From the NCBI RefSeq assembly GCF_025999835.1, contig NZ_AP025628.1, positions 1,364,001 to 1,428,000 of the forward strand: DNA of 64,000 nucleotides, written 5' to 3'. Within the stretch, counting starts at the first letter, position 1, and every line of letters begins with the position of its first letter. The DNA comes from Caldinitratiruptor microaerophilus (GTDB lineage Bacteria; Bacillota; Sulfobacillia; Symbiobacteriales; ZC4RG38). Position numbers and translations under genes: made by a program. A model generated the notes under the pieces. The model ran no database searches and was not told the DNA's origin. It saw nothing but the letters and a program-made list of their open reading frames with translations. This document shows positions 32,104 to 40,968 of the stretch, piece by piece.

Positions 32104-32646
32104 TCAGCTGCGGACCCTCTCGGCCAGCCGCCGCAATTGACCCCATTTCCTCTCGTGGCTATCCCAGGAGATTGCTGCCGGCGCCCGGGTGTCTCCGGGA
32201 ATTCGCACCACCACCCGGCCACCCGGCCCGAAGGCCTGCGTCTTTTCCACCTTGCCTTCTTCCTCAAGAGCGCTGACCGCCTTGTGTACTGTCGTATAGC
32301 AAACACCGACCACACCGGCCAACTCCCGTAATGTCAGCGGACCCCGAGCAGTCAGGATATCCAACAGACAATCCCGAATGCGGTGAGTCTCCGTCCCGGG
32401 CCGGCACCAAACGCGCAGCAGTCCTGCGACGTGGCTGGCTTGCCCCGGCGGAATCCACACGCGACCTCCACCGAACTCGATCAGGTTCCGCTCCGCCAGT
32501 CCACCGATCAGTTGCAACGCTTCTGTCCGTGTCAACCCGCTGCGCGCAGCCACGTCTACGACCTCAGCTGACCCCCCGATCTCCATCAACGCGCGAAGGA
32601 ACCTGCACTGTCGCCGCCCAATCGACCGCTTCCGGCCTGCCTGCAC
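32104..32646 (-). CDS. Double winged-helix transcription regulator
   Basis: 180 residues. Two winged-helix units: LRALMEIGGSAEVVDVAARS/GLTRTEALQLIGGLAERNLI, and CLLDILTARGPLTLRELAGV/CYTTVHKAVSALEEEGKVEK with a PGGRVVVRI wing. GTG 32646 is favoured over the longer frame because GAGGGCGG lies upstream and AATATAAC, a -10-like box, lies at about 32,680. It stands alone; the target is unknown. The DNA from 32647 to 32904 shows no gene. Confidence 0.65.
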   Translation of the reverse strand: MQAGRKRSIGRRQCRFLRALMEIGGSAEVVDVAARSGLTRTEALQLIGGLAERNLIEFGGGRVWIPPGQASHVAGLLRVWCRPGTETHRIRDCLLDILTARGPLTLRELAGVVGVCYTTVHKAVSALEEEGKVEKTQAFGPGGRVVVRIPGDTRAPAAISWDSHERKWGQLRRLAERVRS

Positions 32647-32904
32647 GCCGCCCTCGGCACCTCTTTCTCCGTGTGTTATATTGGTTATCCCATCCTCGTC
32701 GTGTGGCCCGTGTCTTGACCGGTGACCCGAGGGGGTGTCTTTCGGATCAAACCCTTTCACCCGCCACCAGGTCTCATCGAGACTACTCTCCCCGACCCCG
32801 CTCAAGCTGATTTGAGCGCTGACACGATACTAGGGCTGACTAGTACCACGCAAGCGAGTCGCCTCACCCCAGTGAGGGCCTCTTCGTTCGCCCGCGTCCG
32901 TCTG

Positions 32905-33138
32905 TCAGCTGCCATGTCCGGGGTCCGTGAGATTCCGGACCTTCTTCGTCCCGTTCGGCAGTTCGACCAGCAGCTTGTCATCCGCTCACACCCAACGCAT
33001 CCCTCCCTCCTCTGTGCGCACAATCGCGCGCCTTTCTCCCGACTCCAACAGGTGCACCACACGTTCCGCTTCTGCCTCCAGCCGGTCAGATCTCACCCAT
33101 GCTGACAATTCGCTGACCACGATCGCCCTCAGGTCCAC
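32905..33138 (-). pseudogene. 77-codon protein of the FliG cassette, interrupted by a stop
   Basis: In one frame it reads VDLRAIVVSELSAW, then ERVVHLLESGERRAIVRTEE, GMRWV, a TGA at 32986-32988, and KLLVELPNGTKKVRNL. It lines up over its whole length with the intact 77-residue protein at 52783-53016 (MELRAVVTNELGPW, VVHLLESGERRAVVRTPEGE, LLVELPNGARKVRSL), the stop falling at a Leu position. It is a paralogue killed by one nonsense change, unless TGA is read through. Last gene of the FlhF-FliG operon. Confidence 0.75.
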
Positions 33139-33190
33139 GCCCGATCGTCACCCCAAGTGAGAAACATGGTGCGACAGCACCTCCGCCTGA

Positions 33191-34498
33191 TCACGCGTTG
33201 GACAGTTCCCTGAGAAAGAGTGGAAGAAGGCGATCGGGGCTTGCGACCTCGATGTCGTGCGGCACGCTCTGTCCCGTGGTGATGTAGGACAAGGGCTTCT
33301 CTGTCCGCGCCCGGAGATTGACCATCATTCCGGGCTGGGTCGCCTCGTCCAGCTTGGTGAAAAGGAGGCGGTTGTACCCGACGTCCTCGTAGGCCCGAGC
33401 CACGGCCTCGGCGTCCGTGGTGGAAGCCGTCAGGCTCAGAACCAGGTAAGTCTCATCAGGCCTCAGGGCCGCCAGATAGCGGACCAGGTCGTCCATCTGG
33501 GCTAGGTTGTTGTGGCTCCGCCCGGCCGTATCGACGAGAATGAGGTCAGCCGCTCGATGTGCCTGCAACCCGGCGGCCACGTCCTCCGGCGACTGCGCCA
33601 CGGTCAGAGGCACGCCGATGAGCTCGCAGTAAGTGCGCAGTTGCTCCACCGCGGCGATCCGGTACGTGTCCGCCGTCATCACCGCCACCCGGCGCTCTCG
33701 GGTCAGCGCGAAGTGGGCCGCCAGTTTGGCCAGTGTCGTGGTCTTACCCACCCCGGTCGGCCCCACGAGGGCTATCACCCGGTGAGCCCCGGGCTCCAGT
33801 TGCACCGTCGCCGGCCAACCCAGGTGATCCGCGAGGACGGCCCGCGCCAACTCGGCCAGTGACCGGCCACCTTCCCGCCTGAGGCGCCCCTGCACCTGCC
33901 GCGCCAATCCGGCGGCGATCTCCGGCTCGACGCCCTGGCCCACCAGGGAGATGTACACCGGCCGCACTGCTACCTCCAGCCCCTGAATCCGCGAGAGATC
34001 CAGGTGGTCCAGGACGCGACCCATGAGGCTCGACAGCTTGGCCAGCTCAGCAGGCAGGTCGCCGTCGGCATCGGGCCACCGCTTTGAGTACGCCACGAAG
34101 CCCCGATCGCACTTCACTTCCACCCGGGGCAAACCGTCCCGCTTTGCCGGGGGCAGGGCCTCTGGGACAAAGGTGACCGGCCCGGATTTAGTTGCCGGAA
34201 GCGGGGGCGGCGGGGCAGCGGCAGGCGTCGGTGCAGGTGCCCTCGTGGCGGGTTCAGGAACGGACGATGCCCCGGACAGGACACGGCCTCCCACCGTATC
34301 GCTCGGCGACGTTTCCCTCGGGACCGGGAAATCGTCCACGGCAGCGATAGCCTCAACCAGCTTCCTGCGGAGGAGGCCAAAGACACCCCCCATCCGGACC
34401 GGCCTCGTGTACAGGATCACGGCCTGGGGACCGAGCTCAGCGTGAACCTGGGAGACCACCTCCGGGAACGTCCGGCCCACAAAGCGCTTCACCCGCAT
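33191..34498 (-). CDS. flhF: Flagellar-type SRP GTPase FlhF
   Basis: 435 residues. N-terminal B domain (VKRFVGRTFPEVVSQVHAEL) and a Pro-rich linker (65-125), helical N domain, and a GTPase G domain from residue 225: VIALVGPTGVGKTTTLAKLA (G1), VMTADTYRIAAVEQLR, LILVDTAGRSHNN (G3), FTKLDEA (G4) and SYITTGQSVPHDI (closing loop). FlhF places flagella or other polar machines together with FlhG/MinD. No FlhG or flagellar export gene is adjacent; instead fliG lies 114 bases upstream. Confidence 0.92.
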   Translation of the reverse strand: MRVKRFVGRTFPEVVSQVHAELGPQAVILYTRPVRMGGVFGLLRRKLVEAIAAVDDFPVPRETSPSDTVGGRVLSGASSVPEPATRAPAPTPAAAPPPPLPATKSGPVTFVPEALPPAKRDGLPRVEVKCDRGFVAYSKRWPDADGDLPAELAKLSSLMGRVLDHLDLSRIQGLEVAVRPVYISLVGQGVEPEIAAGLARQVQGRLRREGGRSLAELARAVLADHLGWPATVQLEPGAHRVIALVGPTGVGKTTTLAKLAAHFALTRERRVAVMTADTYRIAAVEQLRTYCELIGVPLTVAQSPEDVAAGLQAHRAADLILVDTAGRSHNNLAQMDDLVRYLAALRPDETYLVLSLTASTTDAEAVARAYEDVGYNRLLFTKLDEATQPGMMVNLRARTEKPLSYITTGQSVPHDIEVASPDRLLPLFLRELSNA

Positions 34499-34612
34499 CC
34501 GGTCGTCACCATTCCCGCAGCTCAGCTTTCGGTTCGTCCTCTACGCTTTTCTCACAGAACTAACCAGAAAAGAGCACCGACCCTGTCCGTTCCCTGAACG
34601 ACGCCCATACGT

Positions 34613-35632
34613 TCACACGAGGACCTCGTCCTTGCCCCCACGGCTGATGACAATCTCCTCCTGCTCCTCCAGCCGCCGGATGATGTTCACGATCTTCGCC
34701 TGCGCTTCTTCCACGTCCCGCAGCCGCACCGGCCCAAGCAGTTCGATGTTCTCCCGCAGGTTCTCGCCGGCCCGCTTCGAGATGTTCCTGAAGATCTTTT
34801 GCTTCACCTCGTCGCTCGCGGTTTTCAACGCCAGCGGCAGGTCCCTGTTCATGTCCACTTCCCGCAGCACCCGTTGCAGCGACCGGTCGTCCAGACGCAC
34901 GATGTCCTCGAACAGGAACAGCCGCTTCTTGACCTCCTCCGCCAGCTCCGGGCTCTGCACCGAGAGCCACTCCATGATCGTCCGCTCGGTTGTCCGGTCC
35001 ACGTGGTTCAGGATTTCCACTAGGCTTTCCACGCCCCCCGCCGCCGCAAGGTCTTCGCTAACCAGCGACGCCAGCTTCCGCTCCAGCACCTGCTCCACTT
35101 CCCGCAGAATGTCCGGGCTGGTCCAGTCCATGTGCGCGATCCGCTGGACCACCTCTACTTGGCGCTCCGGCGGCAGGGCAGACAGGACCACTGCGGCCTG
35201 ATCAGGCTGCAAGTGGGCCAGCACCAGGGCAATTGTCTGCGAGTGTTCCCCTTGAATGAAAGACAGAAGCTGGCCGGGATCGGCCTTCCGGGCAACGTTA
35301 AACGGCCTGGTCTGCAGGGATGCCGTCAGCCGGTCCACGACCTCCTTGGCCTTGGCTGCCGGCAGCACCCTTTCCAACAACGACCGGGCATATTCAATCC
35401 CGCCCCTGACAACGTGCGTCTGGGCCGCGGCCAACTGGTAAAACTCATGCATCACGGCATCCTGTACAGCCCGGGACACCTGTTGCCGTCTGGCGATCAC
35501 GAGGCTGAGGAGCTCCACCTCGTCCTGCCTCAGGTGCTGAAACACCCGCGCTGCCAACTGCGGGCCGATTGCGATCAGAAACAGGGCGGCTTTCTCCACC
35601 CCGTCGAGCATACCAACGCTGCGTGAACGCAC
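34613..35632 (-). CDS. fliG: Flagellar motor switch protein FliG (intact copy)
   Basis: 339 residues, normal length. N, middle and C armadillo-like domains: EKAALFLIAIGPQLAARVF, SFIQGEHSQTIALVLAHLQP, and the torque helix region LDDRSLQRVLREVDMNRDLP, with SKRAGENLRENIELLGPVRL and AQAKIVNIIRRLEEQEEI. The charged residues that face the stator are present. GTG 35632 has AAAGG upstream. It sits in an operon after receiver and CheX genes, not with fliF, fliM or fliN, which is unusual. A second, frameshifted fliG lies at 51755. Confidence 0.93.
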   Translation of the reverse strand: MRSRSVGMLDGVEKAALFLIAIGPQLAARVFQHLRQDEVELLSLVIARRQQVSRAVQDAVMHEFYQLAAAQTHVVRGGIEYARSLLERVLPAAKAKEVVDRLTASLQTRPFNVARKADPGQLLSFIQGEHSQTIALVLAHLQPDQAAVVLSALPPERQVEVVQRIAHMDWTSPDILREVEQVLERKLASLVSEDLAAAGGVESLVEILNHVDRTTERTIMEWLSVQSPELAEEVKKRLFLFEDIVRLDDRSLQRVLREVDMNRDLPLALKTASDEVKQKIFRNISKRAGENLRENIELLGPVRLRDVEEAQAKIVNIIRRLEEQEEIVISRGGKDEVLV

Positions 35633-35672
35633 GCCCGCCTTTCACCTGCCGCGGTGGGTTCCAACCCCTGCT

Positions 35673-36197
35673 CTACCCTTCCGCAGCAAATCTTACCAAC
35701 CCATGATCAACGCCTTTCGACACCCGTCCTGCTCGAAAGGCCTCAGCCAGTGCTAGGTGAATCAGGATGTCCCCGCTGCTGGTAGTAAACGGGATCACCA
35801 GACGCCTGACGTTCGACCTGGAAATCCGCTTCTCTCCCACTACGATCAGTGGTGGTGTGATATTCACGTCTCGCCCTCTTTTTGCCAGTTCCATGGCCGC
35901 GCGGCCTGCGATCATGTTCCCTATCTCGCCGACAGCACTCTGCACCAGGGCATCCCGCGCCTGCACCGGTCCTCCCATCATGACACTCACAAGCCCCTTG
36001 GCCGTCGTGCCAGACATCCCGTATAGGACCACGACTCCACCTTGACGGCCTGTCATCCCGATGAGCACGGAGACCTCATGCGATACCAGCGGGGAGTCCA
36101 CGGTGGTCACCGCACCAACGCGAACTGGTGAGAGATCCTCTGCAGTCAAGATGTCGTGAGCAGCGACCAAGAACGAATGGACAAGATCAGAGTCCAT
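35673..36197 (-). CDS. CheX/CheC-like phosphatase (cassette A)
   Basis: 174 residues. One CheC/CheX repeat: VLIGMTGRQGGVVVLYGMSG, VQSAVGEIGNMIAGRAAMEL containing the E-xx-N phosphatase pair, and a C-terminal strand region (SSGDILIHLALAEAF). CheX removes phosphate from CheY-P. Its partner here should be the receiver encoded 20 bases upstream, but that receiver cannot carry phosphate at the usual site. A paralogue is at 53041. Confidence 0.8.
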   Translation of the reverse strand: MDSDLVHSFLVAAHDILTAEDLSPVRVGAVTTVDSPLVSHEVSVLIGMTGRQGGVVVLYGMSGTTAKGLVSVMMGGPVQARDALVQSAVGEIGNMIAGRAAMELAKRGRDVNITPPLIVVGEKRISRSNVRRLVIPFTTSSGDILIHLALAEAFRAGRVSKGVDHGLVRFAAEG

Positions 36198-36217
36198 GAT
36201 TCACCCCACGCCCCCAG

Positions 36218-36601
36218 TTACGGATCCTTGACAAATGCCCCGTTCTGGGGAAGGAGAGACCGGACTAGCTGCAGCAACAGCGATGGCTCGACGGGTTTGC
36301 TCAGGAAAGCCATCGCGCCAGCGCGAATTGCATCTCGCAGAACGCGGTCCCCCTTGAGTGCACTCATGACGATAATCCGGGCGTTCGGATCACTGCTGCG
36401 GATCGCCCGGGTCGCCGTGAGCCCGTCCATCCCTGGCATCACGACGTTCATGATCACCAGCGCAGGCCGGAGCTTGCTATACTTGGCACAAGCCTCTTCG
36501 CCACTGCTCGCTTCCTCGGGCTGATACCCGTTTCTTACAAGCTGGTACGATATCTTCCTCCTCATGAAAATCGAGTCATCGGTCACCAGAATCGTTGCCA
36601 T
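36218..36601 (-). CDS. CheY-like receiver with Asp-to-Asn phospho-site (cassette A)
   Basis: 127 residues. A receiver fold with acidic pocket LVTDDSIFM, switch Ser (IIVMSALKG) and Lys in FLSKPVEPS. The phospho-acceptor Asp is replaced by Asn: ALVIMNVVMPGMDGL, where family members read D before xxMPxMDG. The codon is AAC. It should not be phosphorylated normally and may act as a constant-state partner. ATG 36601 overlaps the end of the DUF916-like gene by 26 bases, so the two are translationally coupled. Confidence 0.88.
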   Translation of the reverse strand: MATILVTDDSIFMRRKISYQLVRNGYQPEEASSGEEACAKYSKLRPALVIMNVVMPGMDGLTATRAIRSSDPNARIIVMSALKGDRVLRDAIRAGAMAFLSKPVEPSLLLQLVRSLLPQNGAFVKDP

Positions 36602-37464
36602 TGCGAAGGCCACCCTTCGACGCGGGTGTTTCGCCCGGTGCGTGATGGGACGAGGAAGCGTACGTCTCCCATGCCAGAATCATCTCGAATAGGCTATCAG
36701 CTTCTTGTGATAATTGCCGAATCTTTCCCCGAAACTCCATCAGGGCTTGCTTGAGCAACTTCACCCGGACCGTGTCTCCCTCCAAACCCCATTGAGCGGG
36801 TCCGTCCACATGGCCGAGTTCGGTGGAAACCGCGGCTAGATCTGAGTTCAAAGGGGACGGAGTAAACATTCCCGCCCCGGCTTGCCCTGCCCAGGAGGCA
36901 GCCGGATGCCGTCCGCGAACAACCCAACCGGACGGAGGAACCCTTCGGGGGGCGTATCCTCGGGGATCTTTCCGCAGCCGGCGGGGTGGAAACGAAGACA
37001 CGCCGGGCGCCATCGCAGGGTCGGCGCCGCTGGCAAGTCCACCCGGCGAGGGGGGAACGGACGCGGTCGGAATCGAGGGCTGCGAGCCTTCCGGAAGACC
37101 AGGTCCATTCCGACTTCTCTGCGTCCTCCAGCTGCGGCGCAGCATGGTGGTTCCGACCAGGGCCGCCAGCAATCCCAACCCCTGCCTCCACGGAAGCACG
37201 CCTAGCCACGCCTCACCCTCCAGCTTGCCGGTCGAACCGAAGCGTAGGATAAGGTGAGCCCGGAAAAGCCCCGCCAAGGGTGCGTCTTCCCATACGATCT
37301 CCAGCCGGCTTGTGTCGTTCGGGTAGATGGGTTGCCGGGACTGGACCCTCACCCTTCCGGCCTGGCGCCCGAAAATGTCGTAAAGGGCCACCTCTCCCTC
37401 CGGTTCAATCTGCACGTTGCCGCGGTTCTCCAGGACCAGTTGCAGGGGAACGTGTTGCTGACCG
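36576..37464 (-). pseudogene. C-terminal remnant of a DUF916-like membrane protein with cytoplasmic tail
   Basis: The open part reads VPLQLVLENRGNVQIEPEGE, ALYDIFGRQ, YPNDTSRLEIVWEDAPLAGL, a transmembrane helix (WRQGLGLLAALVGTTML), then a 180-residue cytoplasmic tail: disordered Pro-rich, with a helix VRVKLLKQALMEFRGKIRQL at the end. The first part is the last Ig-like domain of DUF916/fimbrial-chaperone-like surface proteins. The N-terminus was lost at the transposon end (37,465). The tail is unusual for the family and overlaps the receiver gene, linking surface protein and signalling genes. Confidence 0.65.
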
Positions 37465-37597
37465 CGTTATTTGTCGCTCCGGTGACCAGCGACGATGTCA
37501 TGGCCGTTCATGAGATGTGACCGGCCCACTGGCGCTGAAGGGGCGCAGCCCGTGGTAAGGATGCGCCCCAGAGTCCGAAATGCAGGGCCGGCAGCCA

Positions 37598-37924
37598 CTA
37601 GAATCCGCCGGGGCCGTACGGGTGGTTGACCCCGGGGCTGTGAACGAACTCCCGGTAGAGGCGCCACCACCAAGCCTCGTAGTCCTCGATGTACCGGAAG
37701 ACGGGAAGGTCGAGCCGGCACGTGGGCCGGCTCTTCAGGTTCCGTAACCGGTGGAGCAGACGGTAACTCAGGATGAACGCCGTGACCGCCTGGCCGCGCC
37801 GGACCCCATCTCCGGTCGTGGCCTGCCGGATGGCGGCCTCCAGCAGGTCGAGCAGGTCGGTGATCTCGTACCCGTAAAGCCGCAGCGAAACCCCGGCGTG
37901 TTGCAGGCCAGAATCTGTCACCAC
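37598..37924 (-). CDS. Small accessory protein of the transposon
   Basis: 108 residues: LRLYGYEITDLLDLLEAAIR, AVTAFILSYRLLHRLRNLKS, then an aromatic C-terminus (YEAWWWRLYREFVHS). Overlaps the end of the ATPase gene by seven bases. It could be a target-recognition or regulatory factor; family not recognised. Confidence 0.55.
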   Translation of the reverse strand: MVTDSGLQHAGVSLRLYGYEITDLLDLLEAAIRQATTGDGVRRGQAVTAFILSYRLLHRLRNLKSRPTCRLDLPVFRYIEDYEAWWWRLYREFVHSPGVNHPYGPGGF

Positions 37925-38724
37925 GGGCTACCTCCTCTGGGGGCCTGGGTATCCTGCAGCTCGAGCAGCACCCGCTCGACGTGGGCCTCCTCCACTAGGC
38001 GCTGGTCATGGGCGCAAGCGTCCAGGAGGCAGCTCGTGCAGATCGTGTTGATGACCCGCGGGATGCCCCGGGACTCCGTGACGATCTTGCGCAGGGCCTG
38101 CTCGGAGAAGAGGGGCCGGTCGGCGCCGGCCAGGTGGAGATGGTGCTGGATGTAGGCCAGAGTCTCGGCCTCCCCGAGGCCGGTGAGGTGGAAGCGCACC
38201 TGAACCCGCTGGGCGATGGCCTCGAAGGTGCGAAGCCGGAGCAGCCCCCGGAGTTCGCTCTGGCCGGCGAGGATGAACGTCAGCGGCGAGATGGAGTCCA
38301 TGTGGAAGTTCAGGAGGAAGCGGACCTCCTGGAGCATGGCGCCGCTGAGGAGGTGGGCCTCGTCGATGACGATCACTGGCTGACGGCCGTTGGTGGTGTA
38401 ACCGTCCAGGATGGTGCGCTCGAAAAGCCGTTTCACCTCCCGCCCGTGGAACAGAGAAGGCGGGGCCACCCCAAGCTGGGTGAGCACGTCTCGGTAGAAC
38501 GCGCTGGGGGTGAGACGGGAGTCGGCGATGTACACGAACAGGTGGCGGGTCCGGTCGAGCTGATCGTACAGGGCCCGGATGGCGGTGGACTTCCCGGCGC
38601 CGACCTCACCCGTGACGACCGCGAACGCGCGGTGGCGGATGGCGTACTGGAGGCGAGCAAGCAGTTCCTGGTGCTGGGGAGCGGGGAACAGCCGGTCGGT
38701 GGGAATCTCCCTGGCGAAGGGCAC
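37918..38724 (-). CDS. TniB/ExeA-like AAA+ transposition ATPase
   Basis: 268 residues. AAA+ core: FAVVTGEVGAGKSTAIRAL (Walker A), PVIVIDEAHLLSG (Walker B), FILAGQSELRGLL (sensor), RVQVRFHLTGLGEAETLAYI (arginine region). Such TnsC/TniB/ExeA-like proteins bind target DNA and license a DDE transposase. It lies 23 bases after the transposase gene. All ATPase motifs are intact. Confidence 0.88.
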   Translation of the reverse strand: MPFAREIPTDRLFPAPQHQELLARLQYAIRHRAFAVVTGEVGAGKSTAIRALYDQLDRTRHLFVYIADSRLTPSAFYRDVLTQLGVAPPSLFHGREVKRLFERTILDGYTTNGRQPVIVIDEAHLLSGAMLQEVRFLLNFHMDSISPLTFILAGQSELRGLLRLRTFEAIAQRVQVRFHLTGLGEAETLAYIQHHLHLAGADRPLFSEQALRKIVTESRGIPRVINTICTSCLLDACAHDQRLVEEAHVERVLLELQDTQAPRGGSPW

Positions 38725-38747
38725 CGCTTTGAGGCCGAAGTACTCGG

Positions 38748-40133
38748 TCAGCGTGACGGCTCACCGTCCTTGTGGCCGACCAGGCGAGCGTAAGAGGTCT
38801 GACCCAGGCGGCGCTGCTTCTCGGCCTCGTGGTGCTTGCGGGCCAGGGTGAGGAAGTTCATCCCGTCGCTGGACGGGGGTTGGGCCGGGGCAGGGACGGC
38901 GTGGTGGTGAGTGCGGCGGAGCTGGAGGGGGGCAGCGTCCGGGAAACGCTTTCCCTCGTGCCAGACCTGGATCTGGCTGAGGTCGTAGGGGTCGTAGCGC
39001 AGGAGCACCCGGTGGCCGCTGAGGGCGGCGTCGACCTCGTAGCGGTTCCCATGCAGGGAGAAGCATCCGGTCTTGTCGACGACCCGCTGCTCCTCCCAGA
39101 GGAACACCTCCCGCAGGGCCGTAGGGTCGATGCGGCGCAAGGGCTCGGTGTCCGCCTCGAACCGCTGGCGGGGGGTCTGGTGGGTGCTGCCGTGGGGGCG
39201 ACTGAGGTAGGCCACCTCGAGCCAGGCCCAGAAGAACTCGTTGAGTTCGTCCAGGGTGCGGAGCTGGCCGGCTTCGACCAGCGCGTGCGCTTCGGGTACA
39301 AAGCTGCGGCGGACGTACTGGAAAAACTTTTCAACCTTTCCCCGCCCCTGGGGTCGGTAGGGGCGGGAGTGGCTGAGGCGGATCCCGAGCTTGGCGCAGA
39401 TCCGGGCCAGGTGGCGGGTGGAGTAGATCGCCCCGTTGTCCACGTAGATCTGGCGGGGCAGGCCGTAGCGGAGGATGGTGCGTTTGAGGCAGTCCTCCAG
39501 GCGGGGGAGCTTCTCCTCGAAATACATCTGGCCGTAAACGACTCGGCTATGGTCGTCGAGGAAAGCCATGAGGTAGACTTGGCGCCGCTTCCCGGGTTGT
39601 CCCGGCACCGGCAGCGACAGGGCGTGCAGGACGTCTCCTTGCCACAGGTCGTTGCGGTGTTGGGCCTCAAACCGGCGGAGCAAACTCCGGGCGGCTTTGC
39701 TGCGCAACTCCTGGCGGGTGCAGCCTGCCCGGGCCAGGTAGCGGCCCAGGGTGGTGCGTTTGAGACGCCCGGGTGCGACCTTTCCGTCCAGCTCGAGCAA
39801 GGCGATGATCTGTTGCACACTACGGTCGGGCACCGCCCGCCGCAAGGCGATCGCCGCTTCCAGGACCTCCGGGGGAACGGCCCGGCCCTGGTCCGCATCC
39901 GCCCGGGTGTGCGGTTTGAGCCCCTCGAACCCGTGCTGCCGGTAGGCCTGGACCCAGCGCTGCAGCGTCCTGAGCCCGACTCGGGTCTTGTCACTGGAAG
40001 GGATCTCGTGCGGGTGCCCGGCGATCTCCCGCAACAGGCGCTGGCGCTCGGACGGGCTCAGGTTCTGGGTCAGTACGGGGGCGATGAGGCTCCAGCGGAA
40101 CGTGGCGATCTCTTCCCGCTGCTGCTCGTCCAT
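38748..40133 (-). CDS. DDE transposase (rve/Mu-type C-terminal domain)
   Basis: 461 residues. N-terminal HTH regions (SDKTRVGLRTLQRWVQAYRQ), then an RNase-H-like integrase core: WQGDVLHALSLP (first Asp), YMDNG-equivalent YVDNGAIYS (second Asp) and the Glu in GRGKVEKFFQYVRRSF. C-terminal beta-barrel (GHRVLLRYDPYDLSQIQVWH) as in Mu/TnsB-like enzymes. It works with the AAA+ partner downstream. No frameshift; probably active. Confidence 0.9.
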   Translation of the reverse strand: MDEQQREEIATFRWSLIAPVLTQNLSPSERQRLLREIAGHPHEIPSSDKTRVGLRTLQRWVQAYRQHGFEGLKPHTRADADQGRAVPPEVLEAAIALRRAVPDRSVQQIIALLELDGKVAPGRLKRTTLGRYLARAGCTRQELRSKAARSLLRRFEAQHRNDLWQGDVLHALSLPVPGQPGKRRQVYLMAFLDDHSRVVYGQMYFEEKLPRLEDCLKRTILRYGLPRQIYVDNGAIYSTRHLARICAKLGIRLSHSRPYRPQGRGKVEKFFQYVRRSFVPEAHALVEAGQLRTLDELNEFFWAWLEVAYLSRPHGSTHQTPRQRFEADTEPLRRIDPTALREVFLWEEQRVVDKTGCFSLHGNRYEVDAALSGHRVLLRYDPYDLSQIQVWHEGKRFPDAAPLQLRRTHHHAVPAPAQPPSSDGMNFLTLARKHHEAEKQRRLGQTSYARLVGHKDGEPSR

Positions 40134-40228
40134 GGAATCCCTCCCCTGCTGGCGTCGTTGCCGCCATTATGGCCGGCACGCCGAGCCAGCCGGGAGGGAC
40201 AAAGTTTGTGGTGGGGGGGAGCCGTACC

Positions 40229-40843
40229 TCACAGAGGCGCCGGGGCCTCGCAAAAGCCGTTCAGGAACGCAAACAGCCCACGGTGGCGGGCAGGGTCCAC
40301 GGACATCTGCCGCCGGAGCCAGTCACCCAGCGCGAGCAAAAAATGAAAGGTGGCGTCGGGACCCTCGTGGCGGGGGACCAGCGTGAAAACGTCGACGGCG
40401 GGTCGCTGTTCCAGCAGCCAGGCGGTCAGGAACTGTCCCCAATTCCCCGCGATACTGCGAACCGTGCGCACCCACCGGCGCAGCGTGCGCTCCGACACCA
40501 CACTGACCGCCGGTGAACTGATTTCCCAGGTGAGATCCCTCCACGACCTTCCTCGCTGAAGGCGCCGGCGCACGACCACTTCCCGCAGCAGCGTGACAAA
40601 GCGGGCGTACGGACGTAGAAAGTCCGGCAAGACCGAGCACGTGTGCTTGCACCGGGGACAGAACCAGCGGTAGATGGGAATGCGGTAGATGCGCCGGCGA
40701 GTGACCGCCGACCGATGGTGGGCGCCATGTTTCCGCATCTGCCGGCCGCAGCCTGCACAACGAAGCGCCAGTGCGGGCCCGTCACGGCCGTACCGGCGTA
40801 AGTACGCTTTGACTGAGACCGCAAGGGGCAGTATGATGGACAC
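40229..40843 (-). CDS. DUF6431-type zinc-finger protein of the transposon
   Basis: 204 residues from GTG 40843 with AGAGGAG upstream. Starts IILPLAVSVKAYLRRYGRDG, then two CxxC knuckles (LRCAGCGRQMRKHG and WFCPRCKHTCSVLP), an R-rich helix, and an HTH-like SERTLRRWVRTVRS. Proteins of this type accompany DDE/AAA+ transposons in Bacillota and probably bind element ends or target DNA. It is the first gene of the transposon. Confidence 0.7.
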   Translation of the reverse strand: MSIILPLAVSVKAYLRRYGRDGPALALRCAGCGRQMRKHGAHHRSAVTRRRIYRIPIYRWFCPRCKHTCSVLPDFLRPYARFVTLLREVVVRRRLQRGRSWRDLTWEISSPAVSVVSERTLRRWVRTVRSIAGNWGQFLTAWLLEQRPAVDVFTLVPRHEGPDATFHFLLALGDWLRRQMSVDPARHRGLFAFLNGFCEAPAPL

Positions 40844-40968
40844 GCAGAGGTAACTCCTCTGAAGCCTGCCCCGGGGCTCGGCTGGGAAATTCGGCCCGGG
40901 GCAGGTGTCTTTATTTCCACCTCCCACGCGAAAACGGGGAGGCTCGACCTCCCCAGGCTCTTCCACAC